Origin: Adiantum capillus-veneris
Lineage: Eukaryota; Streptophyta; Polypodiopsida; Polypodiales; Pteridaceae
NCBI GenBank assembly: GCA_014529385.2
Contig: CM043962.1
Coordinates: forward strand, 36,983,098-37,047,097
Direction: 5' to 3'
Length of the DNA: 64,000 bases
Shown here one piece after another: positions 1 to 13,423 of the stretch (its first letter is position 1; each line of letters starts with the position of its first letter). Made by a program: the position numbers and the translations under genes. The notes beneath the pieces are model-generated. The model ran no database searches. It worked only from the letters and a program-made list of their open reading frames with translations, and was not told the origin of the DNA.

Positions 1-680
1 TCGTAAGGTTGGGAGGATTATTTGAAATTTGCAAGGGTTGCCAAAGAGGTTGATGAGGAGGTTACTTGAAGAAGTGGGGGACTCACCAAGCCGCCTACAG
101 GCGACACACCGATTGGGGGGGTAATCGAAGCCATGTTAATTGAGAGCCTGGGTTTGGACGAGTTGTTGGCAGAGCTTGCGGCTCCCATAATTACCATTGC
201 CAAAGAGTGAAAGGTACATGATTTTTCAATTGTGATGATTGATTTGTGTTGTGGTCATGTCCAACTAATGATTTGTGAAGTCACAGTGCAAATTCGACAA
301 GTTTAACTCTTTTGTGTGCGCACCTAAAGATTGGTAAAAACTGCCAATTTTATTAGTGTGTGCGTGCCTAAAAAGTGTTTAATTTGCATGATTGATTCAA
401 ATTTTGATTGCATATTGGATGTGTGTAATGGTTACTTGCTGCATTTTTGTGCTCAAAACAGGGATTTACACACTCCAATTGCGTCAAATTTTGACATAAT
501 TTTGCCGGTTTAAGTGCCTAGTCTTGATTTTATTGATGAAATTATTTGGCAATTGAATTGATGTGATTTTTGCATTTTTATTTGCTTGCACTATTCCGCT
601 ATGTGAGGAGAATTTTTAGAAATGTTTTGGGTATTTTTCGGATAAGTTTTGCAATTTTTTGCTAATTTTTACATTAATAT
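1..680. other. AT-rich stretch with no recognisable gene
   Basis: No open frame here resembles a known protein, and no RNA gene or element end is visible. The last bases (671-680) are the left flank of the LTR element that follows; their final ATAT is the left copy of its presumed target-site duplication. Confidence 0.5.
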
Positions 681-703
681 TGTGACGTGCCCGTCACAGG
701 GAC

Positions 704-801
<98 letters not shown>

Positions 802-905
802 CTGCTCCAAACGCAACTTCTCTTCTATTAGTCGATTGTCCTTGTTATAGCTAAGAGGGGTTGGTTACATAAGGGCTCACGCCAAGAACACACACACACG
901 CCACA
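681..905 (-). repeat. 3' LTR of the H1-carrying element
   Basis: Begins (plus strand) TGTGACGTGCCCGTC and ends CACGCCACA. It contains a pure (AG)n run at about 706-799. The unique right part, with GGGGTTGGTTACATAAGGGC, recurs in the second LTR at 2519-2540. Confidence 0.65.
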
Positions 906-916
906 CCTCCCCCCTT
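906..916 (-). other. Polypurine tract of the H1-carrying element
   Basis: On the minus strand the sequence AAGGGGGGAGG abuts the TGTGG start of the 3' LTR. This is the position and composition of a plus-strand primer. Confidence 0.55.
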
Positions 917-1464
917 AGGGAGAAAAAGATGAACATCTTTTTACAAGTTTGGACTGGAAAGGGACTCGACATGAAGCGATCAACTCCGACGCCTCATCGG
1001 GGAAAGTGATCATACAACAGTTTAGGGACTAGGGGACTGAACTTGGGGGCTAGACGTGACATCATGCCGACATCATCAAAGCATGGAACTCCTACCTCTC
1101 GCTTATGCAAACATTAGGTCGCTATCCCAATGTAATGGACAAGACGAGGAAATATTAACTAAGGACTGGACACGATATTATTTTTGGTGACACACATCCA
1201 TCTCCGTAAGGGCTCGGTGTGATGATAACGATTATTCAACAAACACTAAATTGCGAAATGAGCTAAAGGTGAAAAGACTATCATGAAACACATAAAGAAA
1301 AGATGAACTCCAGGGCTAGAACTCTGCATCACGACTATGGAAGAAAAAAGATTGGGCACCTCTCCAAAGACTCCCATGTCTTTGGTCATGCTGGAAACAA
1401 GAACCTTTGATCAAAGATCGAGATGCATTAAAAAACTCGCTACTGCTTTGCCACCAGGATTGTT

Positions 1465-2033
1465 TCAGATGTTTTTAGATGGCTCCAATTTGAGCAATGT
1501 GATGCCCTTTTGTGCTTTGGGCGATTTGGCAGCTGATTTAGGCTTTTGAGACTCTGCAGTAGCAGGTGTAGCAAGGGAATTAGGTTCAAGTGCAACAAAT
1601 TTCTTGGGTGTTGCCCTCCTTGGACCCGGCTGCTTGGGCGACTTAGCCTTCTTGTGGGGACATGCTTCTTGGGCGACTTGGGTGCCTTTGGAGTTGATAG
1701 CGCCTTTAGGGCTGCAGAGGACTTGCTCTTCTTGGGAGCAACTTTCTTTTTCAGATCTCCTTTTGACAGTTTGTAAGACGCCTTCACCTTAAAAAGCTTG
1801 CTCTGCTTCACCAAATTCTTGAGCTGCACACATAATAGCTTCTTGAAATTGGGAGGGAGGGGGCCCTTGTACTTGGATTTTACGTACTTCGCAATGGCAT
1901 ATTGGCTCGAACTAGTCCTCTCCTTCAATGCAGCGATGGCCTCCGAACTCATCTGGAGGTACGAAGGGTGAGTAGGTTCAGGTTTTCTCTTTGCTGTGGA
2001 AGACTTGTCCTTCTCGGATACATCCTTCTTCAT
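1465..2033 (-). pseudogene. Linker histone H1, intronless and frameshifted
   Basis: Linker histone H1 binds the nucleosome dyad and linker DNA and compacts chromatin. From the Met at 2033 there is a short Lys/Glu-rich N-tail. A winged-helix globular domain follows, with THPSYLQMSSEAIAALKERT, then SSQYAIAKYVKSKYK and LPPNFKKLL, as in plant H1. The C-tail is rich in Lys, Ala, Ser and Pro. At about 1650-1670 the frame breaks. In the next frame the H1-like tail resumes (AKSPKQPGPRRATPKK) and runs to a stop at 1465-1467, so a single-base indel has occurred. The globular domain is uninterrupted although plant H1 genes usually carry an intron there, which suggests a copy made through RNA. It lies inside an LTR element in the element's own orientation. 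I regard it as a transduced, now broken copy; a sequencing indel in a functional retrogene is the alternative. Confidence 0.75.
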
Positions 2034-2270
2034 CTTCTTCGCTGCAAGAGGAGGAGGAGCCAGGGCAACCTTTACAGCAGCGATGACGACAATGTAGGAG
2101 AGACTAAAAGAATGAAACGGGGGAGCTCGAGATCTGGCTATGGAAATTAGCAACAAAGGTGATGGAAGACCCTGTGCAAAGAAATAACTACCTTGTGTCA
2201 AGTGAGAATTCCATCACGACTACTAGGCAAGAAAATCAAGAACCTCTCTCTAACTACCCAAGGTTGCCCG

Positions 2271-2282
2271 TCAACTCCACCA
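2271..2282 (-). other. Primer-binding-site candidate
   Basis: On the minus strand, one base after the LTR end CACA, the sequence reads TGGTGGAGTTGACGG. It starts with TGG, as needed to pair with a tRNA 3' CCA end, but I cannot name the tRNA. It is not the usual initiator-Met site. Confidence 0.4.
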
Positions 2283-2283
2283 A

Positions 2284-2573
<290 letters not shown>

Positions 2574-3173
2574 ATATTCACATAATTCCATAAAAATTTG
2601 ATATTTTGCGACCTTTACAAGCTATTTTGTGTGTGCGTATTTACGGCATCATTTTGTTTGCATTTGTGCCCTCCGTGTTCGAGTTTTGAGCGTTCTACTA
2701 TTTTTGAGGGCCAGGTTGACGATTGCGTCGCAAATTATATTTTCGGTATAATCTGTTGTTTTTGGTGTGCTTTTGTGTGTCGAAAATGCTTGGTTGTGAA
2801 TGACAATGATTTTCTAAGGTTTCTAGAATTTTGCAAGAATTTTTTGGATTTTGTTTGGCAAATTTTGGGATTTTTTGGAGTTTCGGCTAATTTCCGGCTT
2901 GATTTTGGCATTTTTGGAAATTTGAAAATAAAAATATTAATGGAAAGGCCGGTTCGAGTTGCGAGGTTCGTGCCTTGTGGCGCATAAAATTTCGCGACGG
3001 AATACTCTTCTTCTTCTTATTTCTCGCACTGGCCAATAACTCTTCTTCTTCTTCTCTCTCCGGATGAACACCACACATCACACACACACACACACACACA
3101 CATACACACTCCCATTCTCCCTCTCCCTCTCTAACTTTCTATCTCTCTAACCCCTCTAACTTATCCTCTCCCA

Positions 3174-3251
<78 letters not shown>

Positions 3252-3662
3252 ACTCTCGCTGTTTGCCCACGCGTACCCAACCTCCCTTTTGTCCCTTTCT
3301 CACACACACATCCACTCCCTTGTGTCGTATACCTCTAATTGGTGCCTGAAGCCCGCCACGTCCTCTCACTCCCATCTCTTCCCATGCTTCCCGTACGGTG
3401 CACTGACATGCCCCCTCTCTCCGCGAGTCTGCTGCTACAGTGTGCGCCAAGCCCTCTCTCTCTCTCCTCCTGCACACGCTGCCACGTCGATTCCCTCTCC
3501 TTTTTCTGCCCCTGTCGCGTACTGCCTTCCAACAGCCAGACCTTGCCTTACGGCGCCTTCAAGGCTGCCAAGCTCGCGTGCTGCCCGTCAACTCCTGCAA
3601 ATCAAGGCGCGTCAGTAGGCCCGTCTCGCGTTGGCTTCGAGATCAACGATGCCAGCTGGCCA
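2574..3662. other. Non-coding stretch with (CA)n and (CT)n repeats
   Basis: No protein is recognisable. A (CA)n run lies at 3079-3102 and a (CT)n run at about 3176-3248. The region 3250-3662 is pyrimidine-rich and relatively GC-rich. It ends in GCCAG followed by GTAAGTCGAGG at 3663, a good 5' splice site, so it could be the untranslated first exon of an unseen transcript. No acceptor or coding continuation was found. Confidence 0.35.
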
Positions 3663-3689
3663 GGTAAGTCGAGGTAGGTCTAAAAAATA

Positions 3690-4200
3690 ATAATAATTAC
3701 AAAAAAAACTCCAATAAAAATCAATCAAAAAAGGAGATTAAAAAAAAAAATCACAAAAATCTAAAAACCCATTATTAAAAAAAGGTTTTTTTTAAAATCA
3801 TCAAAAATACAAAAAAACATAGAAAATTCACAAAAAAATAAAAAACACATACAAAATAATAAAAATTCAAAAGTTCCATAAAAAATTACATAAATTGTTA
3901 AAAATTCATTAAAAACACAAAAAAAATCTAAAAACCAAATAAAAAATTCACAGATAATTCACCAATAATCATAGAAAATTCATAAAAAAGTCACGAAAAT
4001 CATTAAAAATCATAAACTCACCGAAAAAATCAATATAATCACAAAAAATTCAAAAAATCTTTAAAATTTTCATAAAAATTGAAAAATTCACAAGAAATTT
4101 ATAAAATTCATAGTAAATTCATAAAAAATCAAAACCTTCCCAAAAAAGCATAAAAAATCATAAAAATACCAAAAACTCAAAATTTCATAAAAAAATTAAT
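3690..4200. repeat. A-rich, G-poor degenerate tract
   Basis: About 500 bases dominated by variants of AAAATTCATAAAAA, with very few G on the plus strand. It does not encode a protein. It could be an expanded degenerate repeat or an intron of an unseen plus-strand transcript. Confidence 0.5.
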
Positions 4201-4639
4201 AAAATTAAAAAGAAAGTCGTAGGAAGTGCCAAAAAGTAAAAAAATAGCAAAAAAGCAAAGCCGAAAAGAGTACCGTACACCTAGCAAACACCGCAAACCG
4301 AGCACACTACGCAAAGTAAAGCAGAAAAAGAGCCGGAAAAAGCGAGAAATCGACCAACTGAAAGCTATTTGAGGGGCAGATAAAATTAAAAAATTGGCAA
4401 GTGCAAGCAATTGCATCAAAAATTAGCTTTTCGTCGGACGAACAGGGACAGAACTCACATGTGATTGCAGATTAGGCTTTTACGAGCAGCAGAAATTCTG
4501 CTAATCGATACCAAAATCTGCTAAGAGACAGTTTTTACAGAACCAATCAACATGGACTCAAATCGAGCCGAGAGTTCAAGTACAAGCTAGTAGCAGTGGC
4601 AACACCAATACAACTGCAACAGAGCAGATTTGACAGCTA

Positions 4640-5900
4640 TATGGCTATAATGGGGATAAATTTTTGTACACAGATACAGAAGGCCATAGATACTTAATGA
4701 GCAACAAAAGCAACACAGGAGCCAAGATCCTATTGATAAGAGTAAATCTATATTTAGAGAACTCGCAGATGTTCACAGACTTCAGTGGAGCCAGGTATTG
4801 CAAGCTCAAAGACGAGGTACAGATGGAAGTGCCAAAAATCAATTCAAGTGTTTATCCAGAAATTTGCATCTCTACAAAACATACAGTTGGTGCATATGCA
4901 ATCAAGGTCATTGTACATGGATTACAGTGGTCAGATCTATAATCAAGAACCAAAATTGGAAGATCCAATAGATCAACAAATAGAAGCCAATCTAATTGGA
5001 GAACCAAGCCAAAGATGGTATAAAGGTCAAGATGGAGCAATCTATAGCTTGATGCTTAGTGTTTTAAAAGAAGATGCCGACAACTTGGCAAGCACAAAAA
5101 TAGAAACTTCTTAGCTAGAGCTTGACATGATAGAGCCAGTTGAAATACCACCAGTCATGGCATATTGCTCAAATTGTGGACGACAAGGTGAACATTTTTC
5201 TGAAGATTGTCCAAGAAATCCAGACAACAGGGACACTTCAACTGCGAACAAGCAAGACACATAGCAAATTGGAAATACGAATCTTGATGTAAGTGCATCT
5301 AGCTCGTCACTTTTAATGCAATCGATTGATTTTGCATTACCATTAGAAGCACCAGTAAATTCAACAGAGAAAGACATACACATGGGATGGATATCGTCAC
5401 AGTGGAGCTTAAAAGAACATGAGTACTATGGAGATAATAGACACATATGGGTGCCAAAAATGTAGGTTAGGGCATATGAAGTGAAATCAAGTCCCTCCCA
5501 TGAAAGAAGGCCCACAAGATATCAACCTCGACAATATCCTAGCATACCTAAGAAGCAGGTATACAACATAACAACATTGAAAGATGCTAAAGTCTACCAC
5601 AGCTCACAAGAGGATACAGAACAAAGACGGATCTCAAAGAATGTTCCTCTTGGACAAGGATTTTACATAGGCTATACAAACATTTGGCTACCAGTCAATC
5701 ACAAGCCAATTGCAACTACACCAGACCTGCATGAAGATCTTAAGAGATCAACAAGACCTAGATATAAGCAAAGTCAACAATGGAGATACAAAGGTCATCA
5801 AGAGATTTGTATTCCCAAGTCTTCCAATGCTCCTAGTCAAAATCCAAATGCCGACTGTAAATAAATGCCTACAACAACATCAAAAACTTCTTACAACATG
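4640..5900 (+). pseudogene. Retroelement gag-like remnant with CCHC knuckle
   Basis: Several open stretches in shifting plus-strand frames are broken by stops. The frame through about 4930-5260 contains a CX2CX4HX4C zinc knuckle (CSNCGRQGEHFSEDC, near 5162-5206), a nucleic-acid-binding motif of retroelement capsid proteins. Hydrophilic Gln/Pro/Ser-rich sequence follows to about 5862. The rest is too degraded to place. Some 1.8 kb downstream a purine tract and an LTR-like start at 7031 lie in the same orientation, which suits the 3' end of the same element. Confidence 0.4.
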
Positions 5901-7030
5901 CCCAATTGGAGAATCAAACAAATAATGAAGTCTTCACAATCAAAGAAGGACAACCCAACCAACACGAATGCAGATTCATAGATGATAAAACAGGTATGGC
6001 AAAAGAAACCTTCAATGCCAACTTGGTCCTTCACTAATCCTCTTTTTGAGGATTCAAGCTTACTTTTACCTGAAGAAATGTTTGTAGTAAGCACAAGAAT
6101 GTAAAAATTCAAGTCGCCAGGGTGCAAAAAACACTCTTTGGCATAGTCAGAGACAGGCTACTGAGCCATAAAATGAGCAAAGCAATCCCAAAGCTTCAAG
6201 TCATATTAAACTCTGTGCCGTGTGCTCATGCTGGATGAGATGAGCATGAGAGTCAAAGTCTATTAACTTATAATTGGTGGAGTGTCGTAGAGTACAACAC
6301 TCACGCATAGTGCACAGTAAGATGAGAGCACATATCCTCGTCAACAAAAACCATTCTTAAAGGGGTGCCAAGTTGCAAAGCCATGTCATATGCTTTTATA
6401 GCTACACCATCTTTCTAAAGAACCCCTCAAAATCTTTCTTGCACATCATATTGTTTTCCATGCATTTCTGTGTATGCATAAATAGGATGTCCCCATCATT
6501 GGACATATGCATTAGAAACTCTCTTTTGCTTCCACCCATGCACCTTGAGTGGAATACAACAGGCAAACCAATGTTCCATCATGTTACTCTCTCATATTTG
6601 CTTCCTTCTTTAATTCCATATCTACGAACAAATAATTCCTTGAGTACTTTATTAATATTTCCTATGCTAATAAGTACTCCAATAATGCACGTATCCCAAA
6701 GGCATTTTTTTCCATTGGGTTTTCTCCCTTTGTTCATCCAGGTATTACACCCTAATTTAGAACCTCATCATTCTATTTCCCTTGTACATACCTTTCATAA
6801 ATAAACAGAAGCCTCCTCATTATGCTATTACAACGGAAAAATGCAACATCATCTCTCACATCCAGACATATTTGGACCAATGAAGATGTTGCAACAAATT
6901 GAACCTCATCAACAAATTCAACGACAAATGAAGACGATCAGCCCATCAACATCCAATCAAAAATCTTCCCCAGACTCCACGGACACATTTCAACAGTGCC
7001 CGAGACGGGCACTAAAATCGGAAGGGGGAA
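5901..7030. other. Degraded element interior, no gene
   Basis: Open frames here do not resemble known domains. The end, GAAGGGGGAA at 7021-7030, is a polypurine tract directly before an LTR-like TGTTAACTGAG. Confidence 0.35.
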
Positions 7031-7260
7031 TGTTAACTGAGTCAACCCGAATTGAATTGAATTTTTGCGTTTGATTGTGATAAATTTTTGACAAAATTCA
7101 CAGTACATGCCCTCATAGTAGAGTTACAAGAGGAGTACCGGGACAAAAGCTATATTTGAGCCCCTCGGGACATTGTACAGTGTACATAGCATTTAGATTC
7201 TATTAACTCGATTTTGCTTTTTGAGTTGAGTTGATTTTTGGTTTTATTTAGTCGTTTTTT
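7031..7260 (+). repeat. LTR-like 5' boundary after a polypurine tract
   Basis: TGTTAACTGAGTCAACCC follows GGAAGGGGGAA. This is the usual junction between internal region and 3' LTR. The right end of the LTR and its 5' partner were not found, so the extent given is nominal. Confidence 0.35.
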
Positions 7261-8751
<1,491 letters not shown>

Positions 8752-9320
8752 TGTTGACCGGCGGGTCAACATCACGACATAACTCAATTTCCTTACCAAA
8801 GTCTTATCTTCTGAGAGTTATAAAATGCTACAGATTATGCCATAATAAACATCTTTGTAATAAGTAGGTAGTGTAGTTGCCAAAACCGGGGTGCAATGGC
8901 ACTTCCAGATTGTAAATACCAAGCCATTTGACCCCTCAAACTCTATTTTAGGTTAACCTAAGGTGACCTTAGTATATAAGTTACCTCGGTCATTTTGTAA
9001 AAACAACTTTTTTATAATCATAAGTTTTAAGCTGCAGTCGACTGTGCGTGAGAGAGAAAGAGAGAGACCGTGAGCTTCATCTTGGTGCTACTCTCCGCTC
9101 GCTCATCACATTGTAGATCCGAGTGCACCATTGCGCTAGCCTCTGTAAGAGCTACGTGATAACGCCAAGCATTCCTCGTGGAATGGAGCGAACACGCTCA
9201 TGCATCTACGAGCTATTTGCAGCTGTAAGTATATCTAACCATGTCTGATTTCTGCGTGCAAGTAGTCATTAGAATCCTAGCGACATAAGCTACACATAGG
9301 TACTCATAGACTTTAATTTC
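8752..9320 (+). repeat. LTR-like sequence with TATA box
   Basis: It starts TGTTGACCGGCGGGTCAAC after a polypurine tract. A TATA-like AGTATATAAG lies at 8971-8980, followed by transcript-leader-like sequence with GA-rich and splice-like stretches. No partner LTR was seen, and the right border is not determined. Confidence 0.35.
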
Positions 9321-10395
9321 AGGCACTTCAAAAATCTGGCTCTGTCATTATACACATTTTTTGAAGATGGGTTTAGAGCTAGGATTTTGAATGTAGAGGC
9401 TTAGGGACAGGTGTATCCTACTGAGGGGATGGTGTTCCTTAAGTTTCGTATGATTCTGACATGGTTTATTGAGTTTCCTTCCATTTGTGTGTACGTGGGT
9501 AGGTCGTGTAGTTGAGAGCAGTGAGATTCTAGATTGTGGTTTAGTTGGCCTTCCAAAGTGTTGTATGTGTAGGATGATCTCAGCCTGACAAGCTAAAGAG
9601 ATTTCCTTTGTGTTCCTATTGTGTCATCTGTGTCCTCGATTGACATTATGTTGATCTAGGTTGTGTTACATGCACTTTATGGGTGGTGTGATTCGCTCTC
9701 GCAACACTTATGTATAAAAATTTTCACTTTCTCAATTAAAAACTCTTTATGTAAATACATTTTTTTGTAAATGTACCTAATTATAAATCCCTTATTTTGT
9801 TTGCACGTGCTATATTACATATTTTCTAGTGGATGCCCCGGGCTCCAATTCTACCATCAAGAATTCTCTTTCACAGTCAATCCTTTAGTAGTGATTGGTA
9901 GGGTCGCATTGGATTCATTGACTTCAAAGTAGTGTCCCAACTTGTTAATAGGTATTTCAACAATAGAGTTCTCATCTCTAGGTTGGGTTGTGGATCTAAG
10001 TGTTCCTCCTCAATTGGCACTTAGTTAGCCCTATCCATCTGTGCAAATTGTGGTAACTCGACTTTTAGTTCTCTATTCAAGCAAAAAGCTAGGAATAGCT
10101 CGGGGTCTCCATACAATTTAGACATGATGGTGGTTCTAACTTCAGTTAATTTAGTCTAGGTGTGAGATATTCAAGTAGATTAAGCTACCAATCATCTTCA
10201 CGTACATGGTAACATTCTCAAGCGCTTGATCTGCATCATCCCCCAAATTCACATTCTAATCTAAGAGCATTTCAATTGGCTTACAATCAACCATAATATA
10301 CTTTTTTAGCATGTCCACAACATATTATCTTTGTAACAGTCATACACCCTCTTCCCTGTGAATAATTTCAATGCCCAAGAAATACCGCAAGTCTC
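9321..10395. other. No clear gene; probable decayed copia flank
   Basis: The part near 10390 adjoins the minus-strand copia fragment and is probably its continuation toward RNase H, but frames are broken and no motif can be named. Confidence 0.3.
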
Positions 10396-11227
10396 CTAAG
10401 TATTTACCTTAAACTCTTGCATAAGTAGAGCATATACACCCTCTACTTCAGCCACATTATTACCTCTCACAATCAAGTCATCCACATAGATGCATATCAC
10501 CACAATTCTTGTTTCATTCTTTTGCACATACAATGAATGTTTAGCAAGAGATATTTCAAAATCCAAAGACATGAGGAATGACACACTCCTCTCATACCAA
10601 GCTCCAAGTTCTTGCTTCATCCCATATAGTGCTTTTTCAAACCTACATACAAGGTCACATAGCCTCATATCTATATAACCTTGTGGCTACATCATATACA
10701 CAACTTTCTCCAAGTCTTTATTCAAGAAAGCATTCTTTACATCCATTTGTTTCAACCCCCATCCTAAATCTATAGCCATTGCAATAAGCACATGAGCGGT
10801 ATCCGTCTTGACTATAGTGCCTCAATGTCTCAATCCCATATGTTTGTAAATAACCGTTGGCCACAAGCCTTGCCTTGTACTTACTCACACTACCATCAAA
10901 ATTAAGATTTATCTTGTACACGCATTTGCATCCAATTGCCTTCTTTCCCTCTGGTAATGGCACCAATTCCCATTTTTCATTTGCATCAAGGGAAACCATC
11001 TCCTCATCCATAGCTTTTTGCCATTTCTCATCCATGAAAACATTTTCAAAACAAGTGGGCTCTACCTCACACGTAATCTTTGCCATATATGCACAATGAC
11101 AAGCCATATGATTGCCATAAGTCAACTTTTGCACATGATTTCTTCTTCTCTCATACTTATATGATCCAAGATCACTTCCAAGTGTCTTATTCCTTGCTTG
11201 CATCCTTCTTGCACCAAGAGTCTTCAT
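10396..11227 (-). pseudogene. Ty1-copia reverse transcriptase fragment
   Basis: The 5' part (near 11050-10860) has the copia RT start: KWQKAMDEEMVSLDANEKWE, LVPLPEGKKAIGCKCVYK and KYKARLVANGY. After a frame break at about 10740-10680 the palm continues with KALYGMKQELGAWYE and the catalytic core ICIYVDDLIV (the YVDD box) near 10480. Gag, protease and integrase are missing and the frame is broken. No LTRs are adjacent. It is a decayed fragment. Confidence 0.8.
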
Positions 11228-11459
11228 AGAGGCTTAGAACCACTTGTACTGTATCCAACATTTTTCAATAAAATTTATTTCATTTACTTTGAAAAAGTGT
11301 TTAAGGTTCGCATTTTGTTAAGTCATAGAAAGTTTTATCGAAAAATTGGATCAAAACTCAGACTCTGGAACTATTAACTATGACCCTTATTCACTTGGAA
11401 ACAGTAGGTTACTATGGAAAATTTAAGCATTAAGATTATGATTGAAGATGAGAGTTGAT

Positions 11460-11595
11460 CCTTCATAAAGAAGGAGAAATATTAGCCTAAGTTTTAGGAA
11501 AGAAGGAGTAGTTTTAAAAAAGAAAGAGTGTTTCCAAGAAAGAAGGAGTAGTTAGTGTTAGAAAAGAAGGAGTATTTTTAAGAAGGCAAAGAAAA
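11460..11595 (+). repeat. Short purine-rich AAGAAGGAGTA repeats
   Basis: At least four imperfect copies of AAGAAGGAGTAG/T occur within about 130 bases. No coding content. Confidence 0.5.
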
Positions 11596-11967
11596 TAAGT
11601 CAAGATTAGAGCTTCTTTTCTTGGAAGCCAATCTTCTCCTAAAATTAGAGTCTCAAAATCATGCATCATGATTCGTGTTTGCAAAAATAATAAGATAGAT
11701 AAATAAATATATAAATATATAAAGCAGCGAATGAGTGCAAACTTATCTTTCTACTTTTTGCTATTCTTAGAACTCTCTCTTGGCCTTGAGAGCCTACATA
11801 AAGACCTCTCTCCCTTCACTTTCAAAACACACACACATAAGTTTTGAGAAGCGAAAGCTCTCTTGCCTTCCTTGACGTCGGAGTTACCTTCTCTCCCTCA
11901 AGATCTTATCCTCAACCCATCTCCATCTCCATCTCTACCTCCATCGTGTTGTCCCTCTGATTGTTGG

Positions 11968-12035
<68 letters not shown>

Positions 12036-12119
12036 TCTTTCTCTCTCTTCTTGGCAAGCTAGGAAGCCATAACTCTGCTTTTCATGCGACAAAGCTTTTA
12101 TTTTCTCTATCACAATACG

Positions 12120-12344
12120 ATGGCCCCTAAGCGAGTGACTCCAAGCTCCAAGGATGCTCCTATCATTCCTCCTCCAAAGAAGATGCAAACAAAGGTATCA
12201 ACTACTCCAATCATAGCTCAAGTGAAGGTATTGACTGCAAAAGAAGTTCAAGCAGCCCAACCTCAGCCATGGGAGGTAGTCGAACACGTTGCTAATCCAG
12301 TAAGATACATTTATGATTTTGTATTGTTATACATGTTGACCTAA
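12120..12344 (+). CDS. Gag N-terminal remnant
   Basis: Starts MAPKRVTPSSKDAPIIPPPK and runs 74 codons to a stop at 12342-12344. It is Pro/Lys/Gln-rich and has no named domain. Its position just after a leader and before integrase sequence suggests the first residues of a gypsy gag, cut short by the deletion that joins it to integrase. The Met at 12120 is chosen because the in-frame sequence upstream is microsatellite-derived. Confidence 0.35.
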   Translation: MAPKRVTPSSKDAPIIPPPKKMQTKVSTTPIIAQVKVLTAKEVQAAQPQPWEVVEHVANPVRYIYDFVLLYMLT

Positions 12345-12359
12345 TAAGACAAGCATAGG

Positions 12360-13303
12360 CCCATTCCCTTAAAACTTCATCTGAGTAGAATCTTCATTAA
12401 GGATATATTTAGACTCCATGGTCTACCAAAGAGAATTGTCAATGACAGGGATGCAAAATTTACCTTAAAGTTATGGACCTCTCTCTTTCAAGCTATTGGA
12501 ACACAACTATGTTTTAGCACAACATATCATCCTCAGACAGATGGTCAGACAAAAAGAGTAAACTAGGTGATTGAGCATATTCGTAGGGCTTATTATTTGT
12601 AGGAACCAAGAAAGTGGATTCAATATCTCCCTTTGGTAGAATATGCCTACAATTCCTCTGACCATAGATGCATAGGCATGTCCCCATTCAGAGCTATGAT
12701 ACGGTCAAAAATATTTAGCTCCCTTAAATTTCTCAGATCCTATTTTTAAGGTGGATGCCTCAAAGCAAATGCTCAAAGATATGGAAGCCCAAACAAAAGC
12801 TATTTGTAAGGATATTCAAGCTGCTCAAGATAGACAAAAGCATTATGCGGATAAGAGGATATCAGATCAAACTTTTAAAAGAAGGAGATAAGGTATTCCT
12901 TCAAGTCAGACCCAAGACAATCAACCTATCTTTGGGAAAATACAAGAAGCTCAGCCCAAGATATTGTGGACCTTATGAAATTGTCAAAGCAGTAAGTGGT
13001 CAAGCTTAAAAGTTAAGGCTACCCTCTAACCTCAAAATTCATGATGTCTCCCATGTTAGTCTACTAAAACGTTATGTTTCTAACCACTCTGATAAACTTT
13101 TGGATACCAAGCAAATAGTTGTTCCAACCCAAGGAGTCCTTGAACTTCAATCTGACTATGTACTAGAAACTTGGGAAAGGAAGCTCAGGAAGAGAAGCAT
13201 CAACGAGCACCTAGTCAAGTGGAAAGACTTCCCTAAGGAAGATGCAACATGGGAACACGAAACATCTCTTTGTAAAGATTATCCCAATTTAATATTGAGA
13301 TGA
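12360..13303 (+). pseudogene. Ty3-gypsy integrase and chromodomain remnant
   Basis: The integrase core appears as RLHGLPKRIVNDRDAKFT and then TTYHPQTDGQT (about 12415-12550). PRKWIQYLPLVEYAYNSS and FRAMIRSK follow. The C-terminal part continues at 12755-13009 (LKEGDKVFLQVRPKT, LSPRYCGPYEIVKAV). At 13100-13303 a chromodomain, EHLVKWKDFPKEDATWEHET, ends the protein. In chromoviruses this module tethers integration to modified heterochromatin. Several in-frame stops and frame changes show it is not functional. Confidence 0.75.
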
Positions 13304-13423
13304 GGACATTCAAAAAATTTTATGTTGGGGAGGATGTAAGGTCTCCACCACCCTAGCAGAGGGGTCTCCATGCAAAATAAAATTATCATGTCATTTCGAT
13401 CATAAATAAAAAGTTTCTATTTT

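Larger units (their letters stand above)
11700..13334 (+). mobile_element. Internally deleted Ty3-gypsy chromovirus
   Basis: The left part looks like an LTR or leader end: AT-rich TATA-like sequence at 11700-11720, a CT-rich leader and a (CT)n run at about 11969-12030. A gag-like start codon at 12120 follows. Within 250 bases the sequence jumps to integrase core (12360-12700), then the integrase C-terminus and a chromodomain (to 13303), and ends in a polypurine tract (GGGGAGGA, 13327-13334) before an LTR-like TGTAAGGTCTCC at 13335. Protease, reverse transcriptase and RNase H are absent, so this is a deletion derivative. Confidence 0.65.

Noticed and set aside
649-831. Open frame of alternating Arg-Glu residues
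   Set aside because: It is translated (GA)n microsatellite. The same holds for the Thr-His, Cys-Val and Leu-Ser frames at 2159-2493, 20779-21126, 31785-32143, 38007-38480 and 39747-40256.
1546-1776. Open frames on the plus strand across the H1 copy
   Set aside because: They are antisense to the H1 frame and resemble nothing; the H1 reading explains the sequence.
6373-6804. 143-codon plus-strand frame, rich in Leu/His/Ser
   Set aside because: No domain, and its composition is typical of chance frames in AT-rich DNA within a decayed element.
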